Assembly (NCBI GenBank): GCA_963169345.1
Contig: CAUJCT010000019.1
Location: 169,366 to 203,218, forward strand
Direction: 5' to 3'
From: Bacteroidota bacterium
GTDB lineage: Bacteria; Bacteroidota; Bacteroidia; NS11-12g; UBA955
DNA: 33,853 bases
Position 1 is the first letter of the stretch. Every line of letters begins with the position of its first letter. The translations under genes were made by a program, and so were the position numbers. The notes under the pieces are model-generated. The model saw nothing but the letters and a program-made list of their open reading frames with translations. It was not told the DNA's origin and searched no databases. Shown one piece after another: positions 1-6,502 of the stretch.

Positions 1-551
1 GGTTTGCGTTTGTTTTCTTTAATTTGTTTAAAATGAGAAGGGGTAAGCCCGGTCACTTTTTTAAACTGATTGCTTAAATATGCCACACTGGAATAATTAA
101 GTTGAAAGGCAATTTCACTCAGAGAAAGTTCATCATAAACCAAAAGCTCTTTTACCCTCTCAATTTTTTGAGCTATATAGTATTTTTCAATAGTGGTGCC
201 TTCAATGTCTGAAAAGAGATTTGAAAGATAGTTATAGTCGTGACTGATTTCATCCTTTAATACATCAGATAGATTCATTTTTAATTGTCCATCCTGATGA
301 TGCACAAGTTGTATGATGGTGTTTTTTATTTTTTCAATGATTTTGCTTTTTCTGTCATCGATTAATTCAAAACCCAAAGGAAGTATAGCATTTTGAACAG
401 AGGCAGTTTGCGATTCAGTTAAGTGTTCACTAAAAGTAACTTCTCCTAAACCAATATTAACCGGATTAAGATTTAGTTTTTCCAATTCATTTTTTACAAC
501 TAAAATGCATCGGTTGCAAACCATGTTCTTTATGTAAAGTTTGGTTTCCAT
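1..551 (-). CDS. AraC-family regulator with HMA-like N-terminus (3' end cut by window)
   Basis: Translating the minus strand from ATG 549-551 gives 183 codons that run off the window edge. The C-terminal half, from about residue 100, is an AraC-type double helix-turn-helix (LSLSEIAFQLNYSSVAYLSN followed by QFKKVTGLTPSHFKQIKE), and the ending KENKRKP suggests that only a few residues are missing. The N-terminus contains M-V-C-N-R-C (residues 10-15), the MxCxxC pattern of heavy-metal-associated domains, followed by a short alpha/beta region. This short AraC type with a metal-like N-terminal domain is common in Bacteroidota, often near metal-resistance genes. Metal sensing is an inference; the paired cysteines are what I see. 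A perfect -7 box lies 5 nt upstream of the ATG, which supports this start. The gene follows ltaE by about 167 nt on the same strand but probably has its own promoter. Confidence 0.85.
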   Translation of the reverse strand, partial: METKLYIKNMVCNRCILVVKNELEKLNLNPVNIGLGEVTFSEHLTESQTASVQNAILPLGFELIDDRKSKIIEKIKNTIIQLVHHQDGQLKMNLSDVLKDEISHDYNYLSNLFSDIEGTTIEKYYIAQKIERVKELLVYDELSLSEIAFQLNYSSVAYLSNQFKKVTGLTPSHFKQIKENKRK

Positions 552-556
552 GTTTG

Positions 557-564
557 CAAATGTA
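557..564 (-). promoter_or_regulatory. -7 promoter box of the AraC gene
   Basis: TACATTTG on the minus strand matches the Bacteroidota -7 consensus TAnnTTTG exactly. Only 5 nt separate it from the ATG at 551, so transcription would begin at or next to the start codon. No clear -33 TTG is seen. Confidence 0.6.
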
Positions 565-718
565 AATGCTTAATTTGGAATTAGTTAATTGTTTCTCTTT
601 TTTTATTTTGAGACCAGCTTTAGTAGTAGTGTTGTAAGATATGATGGTAAAAATGCCCAATTGACCAAACAATAGGCAATAGAGTAGGATAAGCCTCTGT
701 AAAATTGATATAAATATT

Positions 719-1747
719 TTAATCAATTTTAAATTCCATCAAGACTTTCCCCAATCTCTCTATATCATCGAAACTCTGATCTAGATGGAAAACAAAACGA
801 ATCAGTTGCGATCCCATACCAACAGCTTTGAAGTTGTGCTGCTCCAGGTATTGAAGTAGTTGTGATGGTGGTGTTTGAGCTTGTAATTTGAAAATGACTA
901 TATTGGTTTCCACTGGATATATACTGTCGACCCAGAGACATGTTTTTAATGCATCTGAAATCATTTGAGCTTTTAAATGATCTTCGCTCAATCTTTCTAT
1001 GTTGTTTCGAAGCGCATACAGTCCAGCGGCGGCCAATATACCCGCTTGTCTCATGCCTCCTCCCAGCACTTTTCTGATTCTACGCGCTTTATAGATGTGT
1101 TCTTTTTTACCTAATAATAGTGAGCCGACCGGAGCTCCCAATCCTTTACTCAGGCAAATAGAAATGGTATCGAAAAGTTCGCCATATTGTTTAGGATTTT
1201 CTTTTTTAGCAACAAGTGCATTAAAGAGACGTGCGCCATCCAGATGAAAAGGGATGTTGTTTTTTTTACATACTGATTGAATGGATTTGAGTGCATCAAA
1301 ATCCCAGCATACGCCACCACCTTTGTTAATTGTATTTTCTATGCAAACCAAGCGTGAGGCCGGAAAGTGGACATTGTCGTCGTTGATGTTTTGAATGACA
1401 TCTTCAGCAGTAAATCTACCATGATTGCCCTGAAGTAATCGCACCGATGCTCCGCTGTTAAAGGCGATGCCACCACCTTCGTAGAGATAGATATGAGCGA
1501 GTGCGTCGCAGATAACCTCATCGCCCGGTTGGGAGTGGAGCTTAATGGCAATTTGATTGGTTTGAGTGCCGCTGCTGCAAAACAGAGCTGCTTCCATTCC
1601 AAATAAATCAGCAGCGTAATCTTGTAATTGATTAACTGTTGGATCTTCATTGAACACATCATCGCCGAGAGGAGCATTGAGCATGACGTTTTTCATTTCG
1701 GCTGTTGGTTGTGTAACGGTATCGCTGCGCAGGTCGACGAGTTTCAT
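719..1747 (-). CDS. ltaE: Low-specificity L-threonine aldolase (PLP enzyme)
   Basis: This 342-aa fold-type I PLP enzyme cleaves L-threonine/L-allo-threonine to glycine and acetaldehyde in the cytoplasm. The N-terminus [15 protein letters not shown] is the family signature. The Schiff-base lysine is K201 in the motif [14 protein letters not shown], preceded by [10 protein letters not shown] (residues 168-177), where the Asp holds the PLP pyridine nitrogen. Length is typical. The open frame continues upstream to about 1909, but that extension reads through intergenic repeat sequence and is not protein-like. An ATG at 1757-1759 is also in frame, but it forms part of a perfect -7 box (TATGTTTG), so the ATG at 1745-1747 is the better start. 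The next gene downstream is the AraC regulator; no functional link is apparent. Confidence 0.93.
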   Translation of the reverse strand: MKLVDLRSDTVTQPTAEMKNVMLNAPLGDDVFNEDPTVNQLQDYAADLFGMEAALFCSSGTQTNQIAIKLHSQPGDEVICDALAHIYLYEGGGIAFNSGASVRLLQGNHGRFTAEDVIQNINDDNVHFPASRLVCIENTINKGGGVCWDFDALKSIQSVCKKNNIPFHLDGARLFNALVAKKENPKQYGELFDTISICLSKGLGAPVGSLLLGKKEHIYKARRIRKVLGGGMRQAGILAAAGLYALRNNIERLSEDHLKAQMISDALKTCLWVDSIYPVETNIVIFKLQAQTPPSQLLQYLEQHNFKAVGMGSQLIRFVFHLDQSFDDIERLGKVLMEFKID

Positions 1748-1752
1748 GGGTT

Positions 1753-1760
1753 CAAACATA
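1753..1760 (-). promoter_or_regulatory. -7 promoter box of ltaE
   Basis: TATGTTTG on the minus strand fits TAnnTTTG exactly and ends 5 nt before the ATG at 1747. It overlaps an upstream in-frame ATG, which decides the start choice. The -33 region is weak. Confidence 0.55.
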
Positions 1761-1794
1761 GTGAAAAATGTAATATCAGAGATAAAATGGATGT

Positions 1795-2300
1795 ATATTA
1801 GAATCGTTGGTGGAACGCAGAAAAGGGGCGGAACACACAAAAAGGATAACAGCTGAAATGCTGAAAGGCTGAAAAGCTGAATTGTGTCGCGGTAGAAAAG
1901 ATTGCGCAACCTTGGATTACGATAATCTTATATAGTATCGATAAGCATTACGACTTAACGACTCAACAACTTAACAGCGAAGCTTAACGACTTAACACAA
2001 TACTTTTTCACACTATTCAACCTTCCAGGTTGAATAAAAATTAGAAACCAGAAAATAGTTCTTTATTGAAACCGCAATTTTGGGCAATGAAACAGTACTT
2101 TTTCACACTATTCAACCTTCCAGGTTGAGTAAAAAATAGAAACCAGAATGTAGTACTTTATTGAAACTGCAATTTTGGGCAATGAAATAGTACTTTTTCA
2201 CACTATTCAACCTGCCTGGTTGCGTTTTTATTGAAACTGCAATTTAAGGCAATGAAATAGTACTTTTTTACACTATTCAACCTGCCAGGTTGATTATTTT
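1795..2300. repeat. Composite intergenic repeat, modules B-A-C-D
   Basis: This gap between divergent ltaE and arsR is filled with repeats also found elsewhere in the window. In order: a short B-type piece (TGGTGGAACGCAGAA, about 1808-1850); an A module of 8-bp GCTGAAnn units ending GTGTCGCGGTAG (1852-1895); a C module with CTTATATAGTATCGATAAGC and CTTAACGA-type 8-mers (1918-2000); and four D palindromes. The D palindromes are TATTCAACCT-TCC-AGGTTGAATA at 2014-2036, a near copy at 2109-2131, and CAACC/GGTTG forms at 2209-2223 and 2278-2292. Between palindromes runs a conserved spacer containing TTGAAACTGCAATTT and GGCAATGAAA, with periods of 95, 95 and 69 bp. Confidence 0.8.
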
Positions 2301-2328
2301 TTGAAAGTTTTTTATTTTTTTCTTCTTT
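2301..2328 (+). promoter_or_regulatory. Candidate arsR promoter
   Basis: TTG at 2301-2303 could serve as -33 element. After an 18-bp spacer, CTTCTTTG at 2322-2329 matches the TTTG half of the TAnnTTTG -7 box. The predicted start near 2333-2336 would place the palindromes at 2338-2359 just downstream, a usual position for an ArsR operator. Confidence 0.4.
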
Positions 2329-2337
2329 GTTCGATTT

Positions 2338-2359
2338 CAATATCGTAATATTGCAATAT
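2338..2359. promoter_or_regulatory. Candidate ArsR operator palindromes
   Basis: Two overlapping inverted repeats sit 36-57 nt before the arsR ATG: CAATAT-CGTA-ATATTG (2338-2353) and the perfect 12-bp ATATTGCAATAT (2348-2359). AT-rich dyads close to the transcription start are typical binding sites of ArsR/SmtB repressors, so autoregulation of the ars operon is a reasonable inference. Confidence 0.5.
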
Positions 2360-2394
2360 GAAAATATGAGTTGAGGCTCTCTTTTCATTTTAAT

Positions 2395-2721
2395 ATGGGT
2401 ATTACAAAAACTGACGTATTTACTGAACATCACAATAAAATGGCTGCTGTGTTGAAAGCTCTCGCGCATCCTGCACGTATCGCTATTGTAGAATATCTGC
2501 TTTCGGTCGATGCCTGTATTTGCGGCGATATCGTCAATGAATTGCCTCTGGCTCAACCAACAGTATCTCAACATCTGAAAGAATTGAAAAGTGCCGGCAT
2601 CATTAAGGGCAGTATCGAAGGAAAAAGCATTTGCTATTGCGTAGATGAGTCGGCTATCAATGAACTTATGCAGTATTTTCAAACCATCAATCAAAAATTG
2701 AACATCAAAAAATGTTGTTAA
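2395..2721 (+). CDS. arsR: ArsR-family metalloregulator
   Basis: This 108-aa winged-helix repressor probably senses arsenite and controls the operon that follows. The recognition region reads LPLAQPTVSQHLKELKSAGI (residues 50-69). A Cys-x-Cys pair (C41, C43 in DACICGD) lies in the alpha3 position used for As(III)/Sb(III) binding in ArsR proteins, and the chain ends in a second cysteine pair (KKCC). The frame is open from 2371, but the ATG at 2395 (MGITKTDVF) fits the family length and leaves the operator palindromes outside the gene. It is the first gene of a same-strand run with a DUF6428-like gene, acr3 and a phosphoesterase. Confidence 0.92.
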   Translation: MGITKTDVFTEHHNKMAAVLKALAHPARIAIVEYLLSVDACICGDIVNELPLAQPTVSQHLKELKSAGIIKGSIEGKSICYCVDESAINELMQYFQTINQKLNIKKCC

Positions 2722-2740
2722 ACTTTTAAATATATACATT

Positions 2741-3214
2741 ATGAAATTATCAGAAATAAAAAACAAATTAACTGAGCTAGATTCAGTAGATTTCGTCTTA
2801 CACAATGGAACAAAAGTACCCGACCATTTCCATGTTACGGAAGTGGGTATTATTCATAAACATTTCATCGATTGTGGTGGTACAGTCAGGGATGAGAAAG
2901 TCGCCAATTTTCAATTGTGGAACGCTAACGATACGGATCATCGCTTAGAACCTCAGAAATTGCTCAAGATTATCGAGCTGTCTGAACGTGTTTTAGGTAT
3001 GGAAGATCTGGAAGTAGAAGTGGAATATCAGGCGGATACCATCGGAAAATACGGACTGGAGTTTGATGGTAAGAATTTTATATTGACAACTAAGTTTACC
3101 GATTGTCTGGCTTCAGATTCATGCGGAATTCCGGCTGAAAAGAGAAAAGTAAAATTGTCAGAGATTGCAGTGAGTGAATCGGCTTGTTGTACACCTGGTG
3201 GTGGTTGCTGTTAA
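2741..3214 (+). CDS. DUF6428-like protein of ars operons
   Basis: The protein has 157 aa, is soluble, and lacks a signal peptide or membrane segment. It resembles the small uncharacterised family (DUF6428, recalled from memory) that accompanies arsR and acr3 in Bacteroidota. Visible features are VPDHFHVTEVGIIHKHFIDC (residues 26-45), rich in histidine and ending in Cys, a TDCLASDSCGIP segment near residue 130, and a Cys-rich C-terminus (ACCTPGGGCC). The His/Cys distribution is compatible with binding arsenite or another thiophilic metal, but no biochemical function is established to my knowledge. It lies 19 nt after arsR and 3 nt before acr3, so it is surely co-transcribed. Confidence 0.8.
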   Translation: MKLSEIKNKLTELDSVDFVLHNGTKVPDHFHVTEVGIIHKHFIDCGGTVRDEKVANFQLWNANDTDHRLEPQKLLKIIELSERVLGMEDLEVEVEYQADTIGKYGLEFDGKNFILTTKFTDCLASDSCGIPAEKRKVKLSEIAVSESACCTPGGGCC

Positions 3215-3217
3215 TTT

Positions 3218-4303
3218 ATGAGCGCCAATAATTGTGCACCTGCGCTGGAACGGCGTAAGCTGAGTTTCCTCGACAGATATTTGACCTTATGGATATTCCT
3301 GGCTATGGTGCTGGGAGTATCCATAGGGTATTTTTTACCTGAAAGCAGTGGTTTTATACAGTCTTTTTCTAGTGGTACTACCAATGTTCCTCTGGCAATT
3401 GGTTTGATTCTGATGATGTACCCGCCATTGGCTAAAGTGAAGTACGAAAAAATGGGAGAGGTGTTTAAAAATGTCAAAGTACTGACAGCTTCACTTATAT
3501 TAAACTGGATTATCGGTCCCGTTTTTATGTTTATTCTGGCATTGACCTTTTTGTATGAATATCCAGCTTATATGACCGGTTTAATTTTAATTGGACTGGC
3601 GCGTTGCATTGCTATGGTGGTTGTATGGAATGATTTAGCAGAGGGAAATAGAGAATATGCCGCCGGACTGATTGCTCTTAACAGTATATTTCAAGTATTG
3701 TTGTACAGTGTTTATGCGTATTTGTTTATCACTGTTCTGCCTCCGTATTTCGGATATGAAGGTTATACAGTAGATATCAGAATTTTACAAATAGCCGAAA
3801 GTGTAGGCATTTATCTGGGTATTCCTTTTGCATTGGGCATTATCAGTCGATATTTATTGATAAAGTTGAAAGGCCTGGAGTGGTTTGATCAAGTGTATGC
3901 GCCCAAAATTTCACCTTTAACATTAGTCGCATTGCTGTTTACTATTGTGGTGATGTTTAGTCTGAAGGGCGAAATGATTGTTGCCATACCTATGGATGTG
4001 CTTAGAGTAGCTTTACCTTTGGTCATTTATTTTGCCGTAATGTTTGTTGTTAGCTTTTTAATTGGCAAATATTTTGGAGCAGATTATTCAAAGAGTACAT
4101 CAATTGCTTTTACAGCAACCGGAAATAATTTTGAACTGGCCATTGCAGTAGCGATAGGCGTATTTGGCATCAACAGTGGTGAAGCTTTTGTCGGAGTTAT
4201 CGGTCCATTGGTTGAAGTACCTGCACTTATCGCATTAGTGAATCTGGCTTTTTGGTTTAGGAAGCGTTTTAAATTTAAAGAAGAAATCCAACAAGTTTTA
4301 TGA
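3218..4303 (+). CDS. acr3: Arsenite efflux permease, ACR3 family
   Basis: This 361-aa inner-membrane protein, about ten hydrophobic segments, exports arsenite using the proton motive force. The diagnostic element is [16 protein letters not shown] (residues 126-141); C130 is the conserved cysteine essential in characterised Acr3 transporters. The N-terminus [20 protein letters not shown] leads into the first membrane helix, and [15 protein letters not shown] (residues 63-77) is also typical of the family. It begins 3 nt after the DUF6428-like gene and its stop overlaps the next ATG by 4 nt, so translation of the two is probably coupled. Confidence 0.95.
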   Translation: MSANNCAPALERRKLSFLDRYLTLWIFLAMVLGVSIGYFLPESSGFIQSFSSGTTNVPLAIGLILMMYPPLAKVKYEKMGEVFKNVKVLTASLILNWIIGPVFMFILALTFLYEYPAYMTGLILIGLARCIAMVVVWNDLAEGNREYAAGLIALNSIFQVLLYSVYAYLFITVLPPYFGYEGYTVDIRILQIAESVGIYLGIPFALGIISRYLLIKLKGLEWFDQVYAPKISPLTLVALLFTIVVMFSLKGEMIVAIPMDVLRVALPLVIYFAVMFVVSFLIGKYFGADYSKSTSIAFTATGNNFELAIAVAIGVFGINSGEAFVGVIGPLVEVPALIALVNLAFWFRKRFKFKEEIQQVL

Positions 4304-5073
4304 AAATAGCCTTTTTCAGTGATATACATGCTAATCTTCCAGCTTTGGAAGCCATGTTTGAAGATATGAAAATTACGCAACCTGATGCTCTTTATTGTCT
4401 TGGTGATTTGGTTGGTTACAATATCTGGCCAAACGAAGTCATCAATGCAATCCGCAGCAGAGGCATTCCTTGCATAGCAGGTAATTACGATTATGGTGTT
4501 GGCAGGAACTCTGACGATTGTGGATGTGCTTACAAAACTGAAGAGGATAAGGCAATGGGTGCGCAATCTATTGCATTAAGTAATCAACTGATAGGGGAGG
4601 AGGAGAGAGCTTATTTAAGGACTTTGCCAGCGCATATTCAATTGGAGTTTCAACTCAATGATGAGCAACTGTTTTTGTTAATGGTGCATGGTAGTCCTCG
4701 TAAAATCAACGAGTATTTATTTGAAGACAGAGATGAGAAAAGTATGTTGCGCATCATGGAAACTGTAAATGCGGATATGATGTTTTTCGGACATACACAT
4801 AAACCTTATCATCGAATATTTGAATATCAAACTGATAAGGGAACAGCGTTCAGACACGCCATCAATATAGGTTCGGTAGGGAAACCTAAGGATGGTGATG
4901 TGAGAGGTTGTTATGTGATGCTGACTTTAAATGAGCATTCGGATAAACATGATAAGGATAGTATTCAAGTTGAATTCAGGAGGTTTGAGTATGATGTAGA
5001 GAAGGCAGCCAGGGCGGTAGAGGAAAGTGTTTTACCAGATGCGTATGCTGATATGTTGAGGAAGGCGTATTGA
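4300..5073 (+). CDS. Calcineurin-like metallophosphoesterase in ars operon
   Basis: The 257-aa protein carries the full two-metal phosphoesterase motif set: SDIHAN (D8, H10), LGDLVGYN (D36), GNYD (N62), MVHGSPR, and [10 protein letters not shown] near residue 165. The usual GNHD/E has Tyr instead of His (GNYD), as in YfcE/MJ0936-like subgroups. Its substrate is unknown. The 4-nt overlap with acr3 ties it to the arsenic operon, a linkage I recall from other Bacteroidota. A role in arsenic handling, for instance on an organophosphate or arsenylated compound, is only inference. The stretch [10 protein letters not shown] after the third motif adds two close cysteines. Confidence 0.88.
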   Translation: MKIAFFSDIHANLPALEAMFEDMKITQPDALYCLGDLVGYNIWPNEVINAIRSRGIPCIAGNYDYGVGRNSDDCGCAYKTEEDKAMGAQSIALSNQLIGEEERAYLRTLPAHIQLEFQLNDEQLFLLMVHGSPRKINEYLFEDRDEKSMLRIMETVNADMMFFGHTHKPYHRIFEYQTDKGTAFRHAINIGSVGKPKDGDVRGCYVMLTLNEHSDKHDKDSIQVEFRRFEYDVEKAARAVEESVLPDAYADMLRKAY

Positions 5074-5082
5074 ATAAGGGAT

Positions 5083-5340
5083 CGTTGGTGGAACGCAGAA
5101 CAAGGACGGAACACGTGAAACAAACAGAAAGGAAAACAGCTGAATTGCTGAAATGCTGAAATGCTGAATTGTGTCACGGTAGAAAAGATTGTGGAAATGG
5201 AGATTCTGGAATGGTAGATCGCAGCAACGGGGAAGAATACGTGAAACAAACAGAAAGAAAACAGCTGAATTGCTGAAAGGCTGAAAAGCTGAATTGTGTC
5301 GCGGCAGTGGTTTGCTTGCGCGAATGGAATGCACAGAAGT
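5083..5340. repeat. Composite intergenic repeat, two B-A copies
   Basis: Two successive copies of a B piece (CGCAGAACAAGGACGGAAC; then CGCAGCAACGGGG) each lead into GTGAAACAAACAGAAAG and an A module of GCTGAAnn 8-mers ending GAATTGTGTC(A/G)CGG. A B hairpin GTTTGC-TTGC-GCGAAT follows at 5310-5325. The same modules occur at 1795, 6193 and 9676. No gene is supported in this gap. Confidence 0.75.
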
Positions 5341-5390
5341 CTTAAAACGTTATTAGAGGATAGATTAATATTTTTATTAAACTTGCAATC

Positions 5391-5843
5391 ATGACAACTA
5401 CAGAAAAATATATTCAGACGTTGACAGAAGCCAGGACAAGATTTACCAATCTGTTGACTGGAATTTCTGAAGCAGATTTAATTAAGAAAGTTGGGAAGGC
5501 GAATAACAGCGCGGGTTTTCTTATAAGACATATTGGCGATGTTGAATTGCTGTTTGCTAAAAATGTATTTGGTGGAGCAGACATTAAAGTACACGCTAAA
5601 ACGGTAGCGGCGGGTAAAGATACCGGCGAATGGACCAATCTGAACGAAATAATGGAATACCAGAAAATGGCATTCGAGTCCTTGATATCTATTTTAAATT
5701 CTCAGAATGAAGAGGATTGGGAAACTATTGTAAATACTAAAGAATTTGGCACCAAAACCAAGGCTGAAGCAATTGGCAGAATTATATCTCATACAGCATA
5801 TCACGCAGGTCAATTAGCCTTAATATCGAAGTATGGTGAATGA
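5391..5843 (+). CDS. DinB-like four-helix protein
   Basis: This 150-aa protein fits the DinB/YfiT superfamily of small four-helix-bundle metalloproteins, some of which are thiol-dependent transferases. Candidate metal ligands are H47 in FLIRHIGDVELLF and the two histidines of SHTAYHAGQLALI near the C-terminus. Its substrate cannot be predicted. A near-consensus -7 box (TAAACTTG, one mismatch) ends 5 nt before the ATG, as in several other genes here. A DUF1905 gene follows after 19 nt on the same strand, so the pair is probably one transcript. Confidence 0.88.
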   Translation: MTTTEKYIQTLTEARTRFTNLLTGISEADLIKKVGKANNSAGFLIRHIGDVELLFAKNVFGGADIKVHAKTVAAGKDTGEWTNLNEIMEYQKMAFESLISILNSQNEEDWETIVNTKEFGTKTKAEAIGRIISHTAYHAGQLALISKYGE

Positions 5844-5862
5844 TTTTTGTATGTTTTAATCC

Positions 5863-6165
5863 ATGAGTCAATTCCAGCTTAAATACAGATTTACCGCCAA
5901 ACCCTGGAGGTACAATGGTCCGAATGGCTGGTGGTTTTTATCCTTACCTAATGAACTTTCGCTGGAGATTCGAAGCAGTTTTAAAGATTTAAAAGAAGGC
6001 TGGGGTCGACTTCCTGCAACCGCAGTAATTGGATCTGTGGAATGGAAAACGGCTATTTGGTTTGATTCGAAGCAAGGCACTTATTTGTTACCTCTTAAAG
6101 CTGATGTCCGCAGTAAAATTGGGGAAGATTGGCAAAATGAGCTTGACGTTGAGGTAAGAATATGA
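5863..6165 (+). CDS. DUF1905-domain protein
   Basis: The whole 100-aa protein is one DUF1905 domain, a small beta-rich family of unknown function. Recognisable positions are WRYNGPNGWWFLSLP (residues 17-31), GWGRLPATAVIGSVEWKT (46-63) and TYLLPLKADVRSKIG. In many genomes this domain is fused to a YdeI/OmpD-associated region; here it stands alone. It lies 19 nt downstream of the DinB-like gene and is probably co-transcribed. No signal peptide or membrane segment is present. Confidence 0.85.
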   Translation: MSQFQLKYRFTAKPWRYNGPNGWWFLSLPNELSLEIRSSFKDLKEGWGRLPATAVIGSVEWKTAIWFDSKQGTYLLPLKADVRSKIGEDWQNELDVEVRI

Positions 6166-6192
6166 AATTACAAATTAGGCGAGTCGGTTGTA

Positions 6193-6470
6193 TAAATTTG
6201 CGTTGGTAGAACGCAGAATTGGGGAAGAACACGCTGATAACGCAGAAAATTTATTAGCATTTGACACGGCCAGGATTCGCTTGCGCGAATGGAAGGCACA
6301 GAAAGGAGAACTGCTGAAAGGCTAAAAAGCGAAAAAGCTGAATTGTGTCACGGTAGAAGAGATTGTTAAATGATCCCGTATCAAACGGGACTTGGACTAC
6401 GATAAACTTATATAGTATCGATAAACATTACGACTTAACAACTTAACGACTTAACAACTTTACTAAATGT
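6193..6470. repeat. Composite intergenic repeat, modules B-A-C
   Basis: This gap between convergent DUF1905 and otsA contains a B module (AACGCAGAATTGGGG; hairpin ATTCGC-TTGC-GCGAAT at 6275-6290), an A module (GCTGAAAG units, then GTGTCACGGTAG, about 6308-6355), a short CCCGT-atcaa-ACGGG hairpin at about 6366-6381, and a C module (CTTATATAGTATCGATAAAC and CTTAAC 8-mers, 6405-6460). No gene is supported. The CCCGT hairpin lacks a T-tract, so I do not call it a terminator. Confidence 0.75.
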
Positions 6471-6502
6471 ATTTTATTCTCTAATCCTGTCACTTCTCCT
6501 TC

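Noticed and set aside
1748..1909. N-terminal extension of the threonine aldolase frame
   Set aside because: It crosses an A-module repeat and the -7 box, and family members begin at [14 protein letters not shown] sequence.
2014..2292. CRISPR-like array of palindromic repeats with regular spacing
   Set aside because: The intervals are themselves conserved, their length changes from 95 to 69 bp, and no cas genes are near. It is a dispersed repeat array.
2203..2805. 200-aa open frame on the minus strand opposite arsR
   Set aside because: It runs through D repeats and antisense to a clear arsR gene, with no recognisable domain.
4084..4566. 160-aa minus-strand frame across acr3 and the phosphoesterase
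   Set aside because: Antisense shadow of two well-supported overlapping genes; low-complexity translation.
6366..6381. CCCGT-atcaa-ACGGG as terminator between convergent genes
   Set aside because: No T-tract on either strand, and the same stem recurs in other repeat modules.
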